From: DAOPYU01 sp942493245 | Lineage (GTDB): Bacteria > Sumerlaeota > Sumerlaeia > UBA8349 | Length of the DNA: 64,000 nt | Direction of reading: 5' to 3' | NCBI GenBank assembly: GCA_942493245.1 | Contig: OW818685.1 | Location: 1,798,001 to 1,862,000 of the forward strand | Shown: piece by piece, positions 42,004-53,700 of the stretch | Position numbering within the stretch: position 1 is the stretch's first letter | Layout of the letters: every line of letters starts with the position of its first letter | Made by a program: the position numbers and the translations under genes | The notes under the pieces: generated by a model | Told to the model about the DNA's origin: nothing | Seen by the model: only the letters and a program-made list of their open reading frames with translations | Databases searched by the model: none

Positions 42004-45000
42004 ATGGACGAGCGGGCGAGGGGGGGATCGAGGGGAGTGGCAGGGGAGGCTCCAGGGCAGTCGGTAGGCTCTCTGGCGCTGGTGCTGCTGGTGTTTCTGG
42101 TGTCGGGCGCCAGTGGGCTGATCTACGAGGTGATCTGGACACGGGTGCTTCTGACGGTTTTCGGCGCGACCATCTATGCGGTTTCGACCGTATTGGCGGC
42201 TTTCATGGGGGGGCTGGCGTTGGGGAGCCTGTTGGGGGGGCGCGCGGCGGATCGTGTGCGTCGGCCTTTGTTGTGTTATGGCGTTCTTGAACTGGCGATC
42301 GCCGTGACGGCTGTGGCGGTTCCGTGGATGCTGGGGCTTTTTGACCCTTTGTATCGGGCGGTCTATGCGTCGGGTTCCGCTTCGTTCCTCAAGTTGAGTC
42401 TATTGCGATTTGTCTTGTGTTTTGCTGTGCTGCTGATTCCGACGACGTGCATGGGGGCGACGTTGCCTCTGCTTTCGCGCTTCCTGGTGCGCCGGAGCGC
42501 GGGGTTGGGCGGGCGCATCGGGGCGCTCTACACGGTGAATACGACGGGTGCGGTGGTGGGAACGTTCCTGGCTGGTTTTGTCTTGATCGAGTGGCTGGGG
42601 GTTCAACACACGATTCTGGTCGCCGCTGCGGGCAGTGCGGGAGTGGGTGTGCTCGCGTTGTTGCTTTCGCGGAAATGGGAGAGGACTTTGCCGGAGGGCT
42701 GGCAGTCGGCTCTCGAGGCTGGAGAATCGGTTGTCTCGGAGTCGGCGCCCCAGGCGATGGACGGGACGGACGAGAATACGCTGGATCGCGAAGACCAGGA
42801 CGCGATGCCGCGCTGGATGCCGGGTCTGGTATTGTGCGCGTATGGGGTATCCGGTTTTCTGGCGTTGGCCTATCAGGTGTTGTGGAGCCGGGCGCTGGTG
42901 TTCCGGTTTGAGTTTTTGAAGAATACGACCTATTCGTTCAGCGCGATGCTGACGGTGTTTCTGGTGGGCCTGGCTGCGGGAAGCGCCGTGATGTCGGCGC
43001 GGATTGACCGGCAGCGTTCCCCTGTGCGGCTGTTCGGGTTGTTGCAGGTGTTGACAGGTCTGGCTGGGGCGTTTTCCCTGATCATGCTGATGTGGGGGGT
43101 ACCCCTGGTTCCGTTGCCCGATCCGTTGAATATGGAAACAAATACGATTGACTGGGGACTGTCGGTTCTCAATGTGTTTGGCCTGACGGTTGCCGTGATC
43201 GGTTTCCCGACGTTTCTGATGGGGATGGCTTTCCCTGTGGCGGCGCGGATTTGTGTGCGGCGCTTGCAGTCGGTGGGTTCCGGGATTGGGCGTCTGTATG
43301 CGTTTAATACCGTTGGGGCGATTCTGGGGAGTTTCACGGCGGGCTTTCTGTTGATTCCGATGCTGGGGTTGGCGCATGGCTTTCTGGCGCTGGGGTTTGT
43401 TTATATTCTGATGGGATCGGCGGTGCTGGTGGCGAATCCGCTGGACAGCGGGCGTCACCGATTTTTCTGGCTGGTGTTGCCGATACTGGCGCTGGTGGTG
43501 TTTTTCTTCCGGGCGTCGGACGGAAGGCAATATGCCTTTCAGGATCTTCCAACGGATGAGAACGGTAAGCCGCTGCATCAGATGCTGGGGTACGAGGAGG
43601 GGCCGCTGGCGACCGTGGCCGTGGCGGAAAACTCGATCGGGTACCGGACCCTGTATGTGGACAACGTGGGGGTGGCGGGGACGGACCGGATTCTGTTGAC
43701 GGACCAGAAGAGTCTGGCGCACATTCCGATGCTGTTTCTGGAGAAACCGAAATCGGCTCTGACGGTGGGTTTCGGTTCGGGTGGGGCGTCCTGGTCGTTT
43801 TTGCGCTATCAGGAACTGGAGCGGGTGGACTGCCTGGAGATTTGCGAGACTGTCCCCCGCATGGCGTCTCTTCTCAAGGATTCGAACCACGGGGTTCTGG
43901 ATGAGTGGGATGGGGGGGCGTTGTCCGGCAAAAAGTTTCACGGCGGGCGCTATCGGGTGATTCTGGACGACGCCCGGTCGTATCTGCGGTTTTCCGAGGC
44001 GCGTTACGACATTATTGCGACGGATTGCACGGATCTGCGATACAAGTCGAACGCCAATCTCTACGACAAAGAGTATTTCGAGTTGTGCCGGAAGATTATT
44101 ACCGACGACGGCATGGTGGTGGTCTGGATGCCGCTTGGGGGGATGTCGCCGGAGGTGTTCGCCTGTGCGTTGCGGACGTTTGCCGAGGTGTTCCCGGGCG
44201 AGCAGACGACGTTCTGGTACATGAACAACGAGCCGACGCATTACATGCTTTTGCTGGGGACCAAACAGCCCTTGCGGATCAATCTGGCGCGGATGCGCGA
44301 GCGGTTGGGACGTCCCGAGGTGCGCTCCGACATCGAGGGGCTTTATCTGCATACGCCGGAGAAAATTTTGTCGTGTTACCTGGGTTCGATGGCGGACTTC
44401 GAGGGGGTCTTGAGCGGTTTGACGCAGGTGATCAACACGGAAGACCGGCCGTTTATCGAATTCGAGTCGCCGAAGTCTGGATATGGGGATGAACCGTTGT
44501 TGACCAATCTGGACCTTTTGCCCCGCCGCCCGGCATCGGTGTTGGATCGCGTGGAAGATAAGGCCGCTTTTCCGGAGGTGTCCCAACGGGTGGAACGGTA
44601 CGCATCGGCTGTGGACGACGTCCTGGCCGGACATGCGGCGTCCCGGCGGTTGCGGGTGATGGAGGCCTGCGAGGCCTATCTGAGGGCGTTTGAAAAGAAT
44701 CCAGAGGATCCGTGTGTGCGGTTCTTGTTGACGTTTGATGAGTTGCTTCGGTTGAGCCGGAGGCCGATTGAGGCCGATCCGCTCAAGGCTGCCTGGGCGC
44801 GGTTGATGCTGGCCGACATTCAGGTGGTCAAGAAGGAGTACGACGCGGCGGCCCGGGGGTATGACGAGGTGATGAATCAGGCTGGCCCGAACCTGAACAC
44901 GCAGGTGATGGCGTCCTCGTTGTTCGATCGGGCTGCTCTGGGGATCGCCCGGTGTTATCTGGGGTTGGGAAACTATCGCAAGGGGTTGCAACACCTCGAT

Positions 45001-45081
45001 CAATACAAGTCGCGCGTTGAAAACCTTGACGATTATGAGACGATCCGCAAGGGGCTGGAGGAATTGAGTCGGGGGCAGTGA
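42004..45081 (+). CDS. Membrane-fused spermidine synthase-like protein with TPR-like C-terminus
   Basis: 1025 residues. Two sets of membrane helices (about 22-235 and 271-510) look like an internal duplication: SGASGLIYEVIWTR near 35 and SGFLALAYQVLWSR near 283. A Rossmann methyltransferase-like domain follows (about 580-790) with VGFGSGG, LEICE and ATDCTD, the pattern of polyamine aminopropyltransferases, then YDKEYFELC. Residues 850-1020 are helical and TPR-like. Such fused MFS/spermidine synthase proteins are common but few have proven activity. Putrescine aminopropylation, another aminopropyl or methyl transfer, or loss of catalysis are all possible. No other polyamine genes are near. Inner membrane. 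Confidence 0.85.
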   Translation: MDERARGGSRGVAGEAPGQSVGSLALVLLVFLVSGASGLIYEVIWTRVLLTVFGATIYAVSTVLAAFMGGLALGSLLGGRAADRVRRPLLCYGVLELAIAVTAVAVPWMLGLFDPLYRAVYASGSASFLKLSLLRFVLCFAVLLIPTTCMGATLPLLSRFLVRRSAGLGGRIGALYTVNTTGAVVGTFLAGFVLIEWLGVQHTILVAAAGSAGVGVLALLLSRKWERTLPEGWQSALEAGESVVSESAPQAMDGTDENTLDREDQDAMPRWMPGLVLCAYGVSGFLALAYQVLWSRALVFRFEFLKNTTYSFSAMLTVFLVGLAAGSAVMSARIDRQRSPVRLFGLLQVLTGLAGAFSLIMLMWGVPLVPLPDPLNMETNTIDWGLSVLNVFGLTVAVIGFPTFLMGMAFPVAARICVRRLQSVGSGIGRLYAFNTVGAILGSFTAGFLLIPMLGLAHGFLALGFVYILMGSAVLVANPLDSGRHRFFWLVLPILALVVFFFRASDGRQYAFQDLPTDENGKPLHQMLGYEEGPLATVAVAENSIGYRTLYVDNVGVAGTDRILLTDQKSLAHIPMLFLEKPKSALTVGFGSGGASWSFLRYQELERVDCLEICETVPRMASLLKDSNHGVLDEWDGGALSGKKFHGGRYRVILDDARSYLRFSEARYDIIATDCTDLRYKSNANLYDKEYFELCRKIITDDGMVVVWMPLGGMSPEVFACALRTFAEVFPGEQTTFWYMNNEPTHYMLLLGTKQPLRINLARMRERLGRPEVRSDIEGLYLHTPEKILSCYLGSMADFEGVLSGLTQVINTEDRPFIEFESPKSGYGDEPLLTNLDLLPRRPASVLDRVEDKAAFPEVSQRVERYASAVDDVLAGHAASRRLRVMEACEAYLRAFEKNPEDPCVRFLLTFDELLRLSRRPIEADPLKAAWARLMLADIQVVKKEYDAAARGYDEVMNQAGPNLNTQVMASSLFDRAALGIARCYLGLGNYRKGLQHLDQYKSRVENLDDYETIRKGLEELSRGQ

Positions 45082-45160
45082 GGAGATAAAGATTTCGATC
45101 CGAATCGGCGGGAAACGTTCGATTCGGCGCCCGGACGGGCGGAAAGGACACGGTTGAGAG

Positions 45161-46486
45161 ATGCAAACGCGATGGGAAAAGAATCGAATTGTGGAGTCTT
45201 TTTTTTCGACGGCTGTCGGGAGTGTCCTGTTTGTTTTGATTTTACTCTCGGCGGGTTGGAGCCGGGCGGAGGAGCAATCGGTCAGTTCTGCCACTCTGCC
45301 CGCTTTTCAGGAAATCCAGTCCCAGACGGCGTTGAAGACGATTGCGGAGGTGACTGCCCGGGTGTCCAGCCTGCGCGGGATTCCCTGCAAGACGCCTCTG
45401 AAGTCCGGGTACCTGGATTCGGCAATGTTGAAGAATCTTGTCGAGAAAGCTTTTGAGAAGTCGTTGCCGCCCGCGGAGCGGCTCGGGTTCGAGCAGTTTC
45501 TGAAAAGCCTTGAGGTGATCCCGCAGGATCTGGATCTGGTCCAGATGATTCAATCGCTGCTGGATGAACAGGTGGGGGGGCTGTACGACCCGGAGAGCAA
45601 ACGGTTGTTTGTGCGCGAGGGCTTCGATATCGAGGGGAGCGCGCTGGCCCGGGCGATTCTGGCGCATGAGATTTGCCATGCGTTGCAGGATCAGGCTTAC
45701 GACCTGCGGAAGATGGGGATCGAGTCGCAGGAAAATGACGATCTGGCGCTCTCGATTTCGACTCTCGCCGAAGGGGACGCCATGTCGCTGCTGGGCGAGT
45801 ACGTGGTGGCGCACGAGGCGGGCGGTTTCCTGCGCGACATGCCTCAGGCGCTTTTGATGGATCAGTCGGCCTTGAACAACGCGCCGCATTTCTTCCGGCA
45901 GCAGTTGCTTTTTCCGTACATCCAGGGACAGGCGCTGGTGCAGATGGCCGTGAACAGGGGGAAAGACGGGCGGCCCCGCCTGTTTACCGATCCGCCCCGT
46001 TCGACCGAAGAGGTCTTGCATGCCGAAAAATATTTCGGGACCCGTGAGACGCCGGCGCCGCTGGCGCTTCTGGATAAAGGGGGAAAGATTGCGGAAGGGA
46101 CGTTGCAGCCGGCAATTCCCCCGGCGCCCGACGGTTTCAAGCGCCTGCGGGTCAACACGCTGGGCGAGTTTGGGGTGAGAACCTTGCTTGAGGAGCGGCT
46201 GGGCGCCGGTATTGCCAGCGAAGCGGCGGCCGGGTGGGGGAACGATGCCTATGCGGTCTATGAACGGGACCGGAAGGCGTGGTGGTTCTGTTGGGAAACG
46301 GCGTGGGATACGGGTCGCGACGCGGAGGAATTTCAGGGGGCGCTGGTGACGTATTGGCGTTCTGTGGCCGGTCAGCGCGACCTGGGCGATTTACGATCCG
46401 CCAGCCAGACGTTCTCGGCGAAGGGGTGGAAGGTCGAGATCAAGCGCGTGGACAAGCGGGTCGTTGTGGCGTGGGGTAAGGATTGA
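45161..46486 (+). CDS. Secreted zincin-type metallopeptidase-like protein
   Basis: 441 residues with a signal peptide (hydrophobic stretch about 16-32). The zinc motif is HEICH (His169, Glu170, His173) in ILAHEICHALQDQ, followed by a downstream glutamate in LAEGDA (Glu204), as in gluzincin-like families. GGLYDPESKRLFV just before the motif is typical of such putative peptidases. The C-terminal third has no recognised domain. I cannot name a substrate. It lies between the spermidine synthase-like gene and trmD on the same strand; gaps are 79 and 41 nt, so co-transcription is possible but functional linkage is not obvious. Confidence 0.72.
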   Translation: MQTRWEKNRIVESFFSTAVGSVLFVLILLSAGWSRAEEQSVSSATLPAFQEIQSQTALKTIAEVTARVSSLRGIPCKTPLKSGYLDSAMLKNLVEKAFEKSLPPAERLGFEQFLKSLEVIPQDLDLVQMIQSLLDEQVGGLYDPESKRLFVREGFDIEGSALARAILAHEICHALQDQAYDLRKMGIESQENDDLALSISTLAEGDAMSLLGEYVVAHEAGGFLRDMPQALLMDQSALNNAPHFFRQQLLFPYIQGQALVQMAVNRGKDGRPRLFTDPPRSTEEVLHAEKYFGTRETPAPLALLDKGGKIAEGTLQPAIPPAPDGFKRLRVNTLGEFGVRTLLEERLGAGIASEAAAGWGNDAYAVYERDRKAWWFCWETAWDTGRDAEEFQGALVTYWRSVAGQRDLGDLRSASQTFSAKGWKVEIKRVDKRVVVAWGKD

Positions 46487-46527
46487 ACGTTGGGAGTATC
46501 TTGAAAGAATGAGTGGTTTCGATTCGT

Positions 46528-47298
46528 ATGCAGATTGATATTCTGACGCTTTTTCCGGAGATGTTCGAGGGGTTTCTCGCGCACAGCATTCTGGGGCGCG
46601 CCCGGGAGGCCGGGCGGCTGGGGGTGCGGCTGGTGCAATGGCGCGATTATGCCCTGGACAAACATCGCGTCGTGGACGATGCGCCCTACGGCGGTGGGGC
46701 GGGGATGGTGCTCAAGTGCGAACCGCTGTTCCGGGCCATTGAGGATTTGCGTGTCCCCGGCGAGGTGTTTCCACAGACGCAGGTGGTGTACCTGACCCCG
46801 CAGGGACAGCCTTTCAACCAGGCTCTGGCGTGTGAACTGGCCCGCGACGCCCGGCGGCTCATGCTGGTCTGTGGACACTATGAGGGAGTGGACCAGCGCG
46901 CGTGCGACACCCTGTTCGACCGCGAGATTTCGATTGGGGACTATGTGCTGACCGGAGGGGAACTGGCGGCGGCGGTGGTGGCGGATGCCGTGGCGCGCCT
47001 GTTGCCGGGGGTGTTGGGCAACGACGAGTCGGCGCTCCACGAGAGCCATATGACCGGGATTTTCGACCACCCGCACTACACGCGTCCGGAAGTCTTCCAC
47101 GATCTGGCCGTTCCTCCCATTTTACTGGGGGGGCACCATGCAAAAATCGAGGCGTGGCGGCGCAAAGAGGCGCTTCGCAAGACGCTGCGGGTCCGGCCCG
47201 ATTTGATCGAGAAGGTGGAGTTAAGCAAGGCGGATCGCAAGATGCTTGAGGAAATCGCGCTCGAAACCGCCGAAGGCGGGGAGGATTCGGCTGGATAA
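46528..47298 (+). CDS. trmD: tRNA (guanine37-N1)-methyltransferase TrmD
   Basis: 256 residues. SPOUT-class methyltransferase that makes m1G37 next to the anticodon of tRNAs reading CNN and some other codons, preventing frameshifts. Diagnostic motifs: MQIDILTLFPEMF at the start, DDAPYGGGAGMV, LTPQGQPFNQ, CGHYEGVDQR and the trefoil-knot segment SIGDYVLTGGELAA. The ATG at 46528 matches the conserved N-terminus; an in-frame GTG at 46513 would add five residues. trmD usually lies with rpsP, rimM and rplS; here it stands apart from them. A terminator follows. Confidence 0.96.
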   Translation: MQIDILTLFPEMFEGFLAHSILGRAREAGRLGVRLVQWRDYALDKHRVVDDAPYGGGAGMVLKCEPLFRAIEDLRVPGEVFPQTQVVYLTPQGQPFNQALACELARDARRLMLVCGHYEGVDQRACDTLFDREISIGDYVLTGGELAAAVVADAVARLLPGVLGNDESALHESHMTGIFDHPHYTRPEVFHDLAVPPILLGGHHAKIEAWRRKEALRKTLRVRPDLIEKVELSKADRKMLEEIALETAEGGEDSAG

Positions 47299-47753
47299 AG
47301 CGTTTCAGGGACACGTGTGTATTTTTTACAACGAGTGAAAGATCGTCTGGAATAGTGTTGTTTTGTTTTCGTTCTTTTCCGTTTGTCTTTGAATTTGGCT
47401 GGGAATGGCGATATTTGCCGAACCTTTTTTGTATATCGGGCGTCTTTCCCTCGTCGAGCGCTCCTGTCAGGCTGGGACGGCAAGAAAGGCTGCCGTCCCA
47501 GTGTTTTTTTTCTGGACATTCTATCACGTGTAAGTTAACGTAGTAGAGAAGGGAAAGCCCGCAAGAAAACAGTTTTCGAGTGTTTTGAAAGAGGCGCTTT
47601 TGCTTTCTGGCTTGTGGTTAAATTCGGAAGTTTATTTGCATTGGGACGAATCCGCCTTTTCTATTGTTGAATGAGGAGGACGGTTTTCATTCTCCCTGTC
47701 TGGGCGGACGGGGTGAGTTTTAACTATTATCTTGAGGAAGGGAAGGTTATCAC
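47299..47753 (+). other. Intergenic region, trmD to large surface protein
   Basis: 455 bp. It contains the trmD terminator and an AT-richer leader before the next gene, with AAGG 8-9 nt before the ATG at 47754. I cannot assign a clear promoter and see no gene. Confidence 0.5.
47472..47511 (+). terminator. Intrinsic terminator of trmD
   Basis: A perfect 11-bp stem, CTGGGACGGCA (47472-47482) with TGCCGTCCCAG (47491-47501), then GT and a run of eight or more T. Confidence 0.92.
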
Positions 47754-50700
47754 ATGCGAAAGAGTCATTATCGGGTAATGAGATTGGCTTTGGTGGCGGT
47801 TCTGCTCTGTGTGGCGACTGTGTCGGCGGTTCGGGCTGACATCGCCACGGCAGGCACTCTGTTCGTGAACCTCGACTCCACGGCGTTGCCGGTGGGCGAG
47901 CTGGCGAGTTGGGCAAATACGGGGACATTGGGCGGAACCTTTGGAAGTTCGACCCTGAATCCCGTGGTCGGTAATGTGGTCGGGGTCAATGCGGTGACGT
48001 TTGAGAACAACGCCTGGTTGAAGTCCGACTTTGTCGCGCCGGCCGAGTTTACGGGCTCGAGCGACTGGTCGGTCGAACTCTGGGCGCTGAATCCCTCCAT
48101 CGGGGGCGATGAGGGGATGCTCACGTGGTCGAACCGTGGCGAAGAGAATATGAATGCGGCCTGCTGTTACAGCACGGCTCCCGTATGGGGCGCCTTTGCG
48201 GGTTGGGCTGCCGGAGACATCGGCTATGGCAATGCCATCCCGCCCGCAGCGGGGATCTGGCACCACATCGTGTTTACCTACGCGGGTGGAGCGGGGGGCC
48301 AGCTTGTTATCTATGTGGATGGGAAGCTGAATAATCAGGCAGCCAAGAATTTGAATATCCATGGGCCGGGGAATACCGTGGATGACCCGGTGCAGGAAAA
48401 TCCGGTGATCGTGGGCGGCTCCACGGGTGGAGATCCGCTGGGTCTGGCGGCGGAAGCAACCAACCAGTGGTTTACCGGTTCGCTTTCCAAAATCCGTATC
48501 CATGACGGCGTGTTGACGCCCGAGCAGGTTCTGGGCAACTACGACACGGAGAAAGCGGCCTACCTGAGTGGGGTGCTGGTGGTGACTGAACCTGCGATCA
48601 AGGCGTTGAATTTCGGGATGGTCGCCCTCGAGGATGGCCAGACCGCGCCCAAGACGGTGATCGTCAGGAACGACGGAACGGCGGACATCACCTTCAACAC
48701 GCCGGCCGTGTCGCTGACGGGCGCCAACGCCGATCAGTTTGTGATCGTGACGCCGTCTTTCGACACAACGCCGTTGACGCCTGGGACTACCCGGACGATC
48801 CAGGTGGCGTACGACCCGAGCGTTAAGGGCAACCATGTGGCGCAGCTGGCTTTCAGCAGCAGCAGCCCGGTGGCCACCACGGTGGATCTGTCGGGTCTGG
48901 GTGGCACACCCGACGCGTTGGTCACGGCTGGGGATCTGCTGGTCAACCTCAACGCGAAAGATTTGACCGCCGGGGTGTTGCAGACGTGGACGAACGCGGG
49001 CACGATCGGTGGCGAGTTTATCAACCCCTCGGGGGCCTATCCCACGGTCGAGAACGCGAACGGGGTGCGGGCGGTTACGTTCAATTCGACGTGGTTGAAG
49101 TCGGATTTCCTGACCACGCCCGATTTCACGGGCAACAGCAACTGGTCGTTCGAGACTTGGATGTTCGAGCCCTCGATTACCTTCGAAGAGCAGGTGGTGA
49201 CCTGGGCGAATCGTGGCGAAGAAAACATGAACGCCGCGTTCATTTATGGAACAGCTCCGAACTGGGGCGCGTTTGGCGGTTGGGGCGCGGGCGACATCGG
49301 TTTCCTGAACGCGACGCCTCCCGCTCAGGGCAAGTGGCACCTGATTACCATCACCTATGCCGGCGGGGCGAACAGCCTCCTCAAGGTCTATGCGGACGGT
49401 GTGCTCAATAACAGCAAGACGATGAGTCTGGCTATTCACGGTCCTGATGATGGTCAGGCGATGCCGATTATCCTGGGCGGTTCGACGGGTAACAATGCCA
49501 ACGGGTTGGATGCTGTCGCGGAAGGCTGGTGGTTTACGGGTTCGCTGGCCGCCGTGCGGTTCCACGGGGGCGAGTTGACGGCCGATCAGGTTTTCAGCAA
49601 CTACATGTTTGAGAAGAACGACTACATGTTCCCCGCTCTGGCGCTGGATTCCCCCGCTCTGCCGGTGTTGAACTTCGGACCGGTGGCGTTGGATGCGGGC
49701 GCCAGTGCGCCGATGACGCTGACGCTACGCAACTCCGGTGAGAGCGCTCTGATCTTTGCCAACCCGGCTTTTACGATCGCGGGCGCCGATGCGGCTCAGT
49801 TCAGCTTGGTCACACCTCCGCCTGCATCGCTTGCGGTTGGGGCGACCTGCGAGGTGAAGGTGGCTTTCGATCCGGCTTCGGCGGGTTCCAAACTGGCGCA
49901 GTTGACGTTGCTGAGCAATGCCGATCCGATGGTGGTGGATCTGATCGGTTTCGGCGGTAACACGGCGACGGTTGAGACGGCGGGCGACCTGCTGGTGAAC
50001 CTGGATCCCAGTGGTTTGGCTGACGGCCCGTTGCAGTTCTGGACCAATGCCGGTACGCTGGGGCAGAATTTCACGCCCTGGTTCGATGCGCCAACGGTGG
50101 AAACCAAGGCGGGGATCAAGCAGGTCACGTTTGCCAAGACGACGCAGGGGGATTATCTGACTTCGGACTGGTTTGTCCCGGAAAGCATCGCGGGCGGCGA
50201 CGATTACTCGTTCGAGGTCTGGGCGCTGAATCCCGAAATCGCGACGGAAGAAGTGCTGGTGAGTTGGGCGCTTCGGGGCGGCAATCCGGATGGTTCCGCC
50301 GCTCAGGTGAACTACGGTTCCAGTCCCGATTTTGGCGCCGTCACACACTGGGGGGCGCGCGACATGGGGTATCTGGGAGGCGCGCCGGCCGCGCAGAAGT
50401 GGCACCACATTGTGGTGACCTACACCGGTTCGACCGGTGGTGTGCCGGGAGTTGAAAAGGTGTATGTGGATGGGGTGCTCAACAATCAGGAAAGCAAGGT
50501 GCTCACGATCGGAATGCATCCGGAGGTAGAGGGGAGCCCCAATCTGGTCTATACCGCGATTCCGATGAATCTGGGAACGGCTTTGGAAGCGGATAGTTCG
50601 GCGAATGCCGGACTCAGTTACTCAGGCGCTCTGGGTCGGGTGCGGGTCCACTCGGGCCAGCTGACCGACGCGCAGGTGCTGAACAACTACGTGGCAGACG

Positions 50701-53700
50701 CGCCGAATTATGCCGCGCCGACCGTCAAGGTGATCGAGCCGGCCACCGGTAATGTGCTTTTCCCGGCTCAGGCCGTCGAGGCGGGTGCAACGGCGCCCAA
50801 GTCGGTCCAGATTCAGAACATCGGTCTGACCTCGCTGGTGTTCAGTGGCGCTGGGTTTGCCATCACCGGTGCGGACGCCGACCAGTTTGCGCTGGTCACG
50901 CCGTTGGACACAACTGACGTTGCGGCGGGTACGATTCGGACCGTCCAGGTGGTGTTCGATCCGAGTTCGACCGGTGTCAAAAGAGCGGCTCTGACGATTA
51001 CCACGAATGCGACGAATGCGTCGGTGGATGTGGCGCTGGTGGGTTTTGGCGGCACGGCGACGGATGTTGCCGTGGCGACGGATTTGCTGGTGGACTTGGA
51101 TTCCGCCGAATTGCCTCTGGGCGTGTTGAACTCCTGGACGAATGATGGTTCGCTGCTGGGAACCTTCGGGGGCTCGACTGCCCCGCCGACCGTCTCGATT
51201 GTGGACGGAGTCCGCGCGGTCGAGTTCAATCAGACGTGGTTGAAATCCAGCTTCCTGACGACGGAAGGGTTCACGGGCGCCAGCGATTGGTCGCTTGAGG
51301 CGTGGGTCTTTGATGCGTCCGTCCCGGATGAACAACAGGTGATCACGTGGAGTAACCGCGGTGAGGAAAATATGAACGGCGCCTTCCTCTATGGAACCAA
51401 TGCCAACTGGGGCGCGTTTGGTGGCTGGGGCGCGGGCGATGTCGGCTACGCGAACGCTGTGGCTCCCGCCGCGGGTGTCTGGCACCATGTCGCCATCACG
51501 TATCCGGGGGGCGTGGACGCCCTGCTGAGTGTTTACGTCGATGGTGTGCTCAACAACACGAAGACGATGAACCTGAATATCCATGGCCCGGCTGATAGCC
51601 AGGCCATGCCGGTGATGTTGGGTGGTTCGACGGGGGACGCCGCCTTGGGACTGGATGCTACAGTCACGGGCTGGTGGTATTCGGGCTCGATGGCTCAAGT
51701 GCGGTTCCATGACGGTACCTTGACGGCCGATCAGGTGTTGCAGAACTACCTGGTTACCCAGCCTTCGAGACTGGCGCCCGCTCCGACCGGCCTGGATCTG
51801 GCCGCTGCGGATGACACGGGTGTGTCGGCGACCGACAATATCACGAAGAACACGGCGGATCTGACGATCAGTGGGACGGCGACCGCCGATACGACGGTCA
51901 AGATCAAGGAAGGCGCGACGGTTCTGGCCACGGGTACGGCGGTTGAGTTTGCGGCGGGACTTAACATTGCCCTGGCCGAAGGGACGCACAACATCACGGC
52001 GACCTCGACCGACGCTTCGAGTGTCGAGTCCGACGTGTCGGACGTTCTGACGATCGTGGTGGACGCGACTGCGCCCACGCTGGCGCTTTCGAGCACGGCT
52101 CCCGAGCCGGTGGTGACTGTGCCTTTCCCGGTGACGGCGACGTTCAACGAAACGGTGGCGGGCTTTGAAGCAACCGATGTTGTGGTCGCCAATGGAACAG
52201 TGGTCGGGTTCACCGATGTGGACGGGAAGGTCTATAACTTCAACGTGGCGGTTCCCGCCGCTGCGACCGTTACCGTGGATGTCGCGGCGGGCGCCGCGAC
52301 AGACGTGGCCGGGAACGAATCTCCGGCCGCCACGCAGTTGGTGCGCACGTACAATGGTTCGGTGACACAGTACACGTTGACGGCGAATGTGGCTCCTGCC
52401 AACAGCGGCAGTGTGGCGCTGGACCCGGCGGGTGGCACGTATAATGAGAACACGCTGGTGACTGTCACGGCGACGCCGAATGCGGGCTACCGCTTTCTCA
52501 ACTGGACGGGCGACGCCACGGGCGTCGAAACGTCGGTCCAGGTGACGATGGACGGCAACAAGACCGTCACGGCAAACTTCGAACTGATCCCGGTTTACAC
52601 GCTGACGCTGGTGGCCGATCCGGCCAACGGTGGTACGGTGGCGAAGGCTCCGGATCTGGCTGGTTATGAGGTCGGCGCTCAGGTGACGCTGACGGCGACG
52701 CCTGCTGAGGGCTTCCAGTTCCGTGGTTGGGTGGACGGTTCGACGACGGTGACGTCGCCCTACACGATGCCGGCTGCGGACAAGACCCTGACGGCGAAGT
52801 TCAAACCGCTTCTGCCCAACCAGTACACGGTGACGGTTGTCGCGGACCCGGCCGAGGGTGGCACGGTTTCGAAGACGCCGGATGCGGGGAGCTATCTGAC
52901 GGGCGCTCAGGTAACCCTGAACGCGGTGGCCGCGGAAGGCTACACGTTTGACGGGTGGTACGACGGCGCCACGCAGGTCTCGACGGACCTTTCGTATGTC
53001 TATACGGTGGCGGACGTGAACAAGGTCTTCACGGCCAAGTTCTCTGCGGTGCTCACGTACACGCTGACGCTGGTGGCCGATCCGGCCATCGGTGGCACGG
53101 TGTCGAAGGCTCCGGATCAGGCTGGCTATGAGGCGGGCGCTCAGGTGACCTTGACGGCGACGCCGGCGAACGGGTATGAGTTCCGCGGTTGGTTGGACGG
53201 TTCGACGACGGTGACGTCGCCCTACACGATGCCCGCCGAGAACAAGACCCTCACGGCGAAGTTCAAAGTTCAGGTTGGGCCTCCGACTTATCAGGTGAAC
53301 GTGGTGGCCGATCCGGTCGCGGGCGGCACGGTCTCGAAGGCTCCGGACCAGGCGTCCTACTCCAACGGCGATCAGGTGACCTTGAGTGCCGTGGCGGCCG
53401 AGGGGTACACATTCCGCGGCTGGCTCGACGGTGCAACGACGGCCTCGACGCAGGCTTCCTTCGTGTACACGGTGGCTGCGAACAAAACCTTCACGGCGAA
53501 GTTCAAGGCGGTCGTCGTGGTTCCGACCTACACGCTGACGCTGGCGGCCGATCCGGCCAACGGCGGCACGGTGTCGAAGACGCCCAATCAGGCTTCCTAT
53601 GCGGCGGGCGCGGCGGTGACGCTGACGGCGACGGCGATGACGGGTTACGAGTTCGTGGGCTGGTACGACGGCGCGACGTTGCTTTCGTCGCTGACGTCGT

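Noticed and set aside
42400..45294. 964-residue open frame on the minus strand
   Set aside because: Antisense to the spermidine synthase-like gene; Arg/His/Gln/Pro-rich composition typical of a GC-rich shadow.
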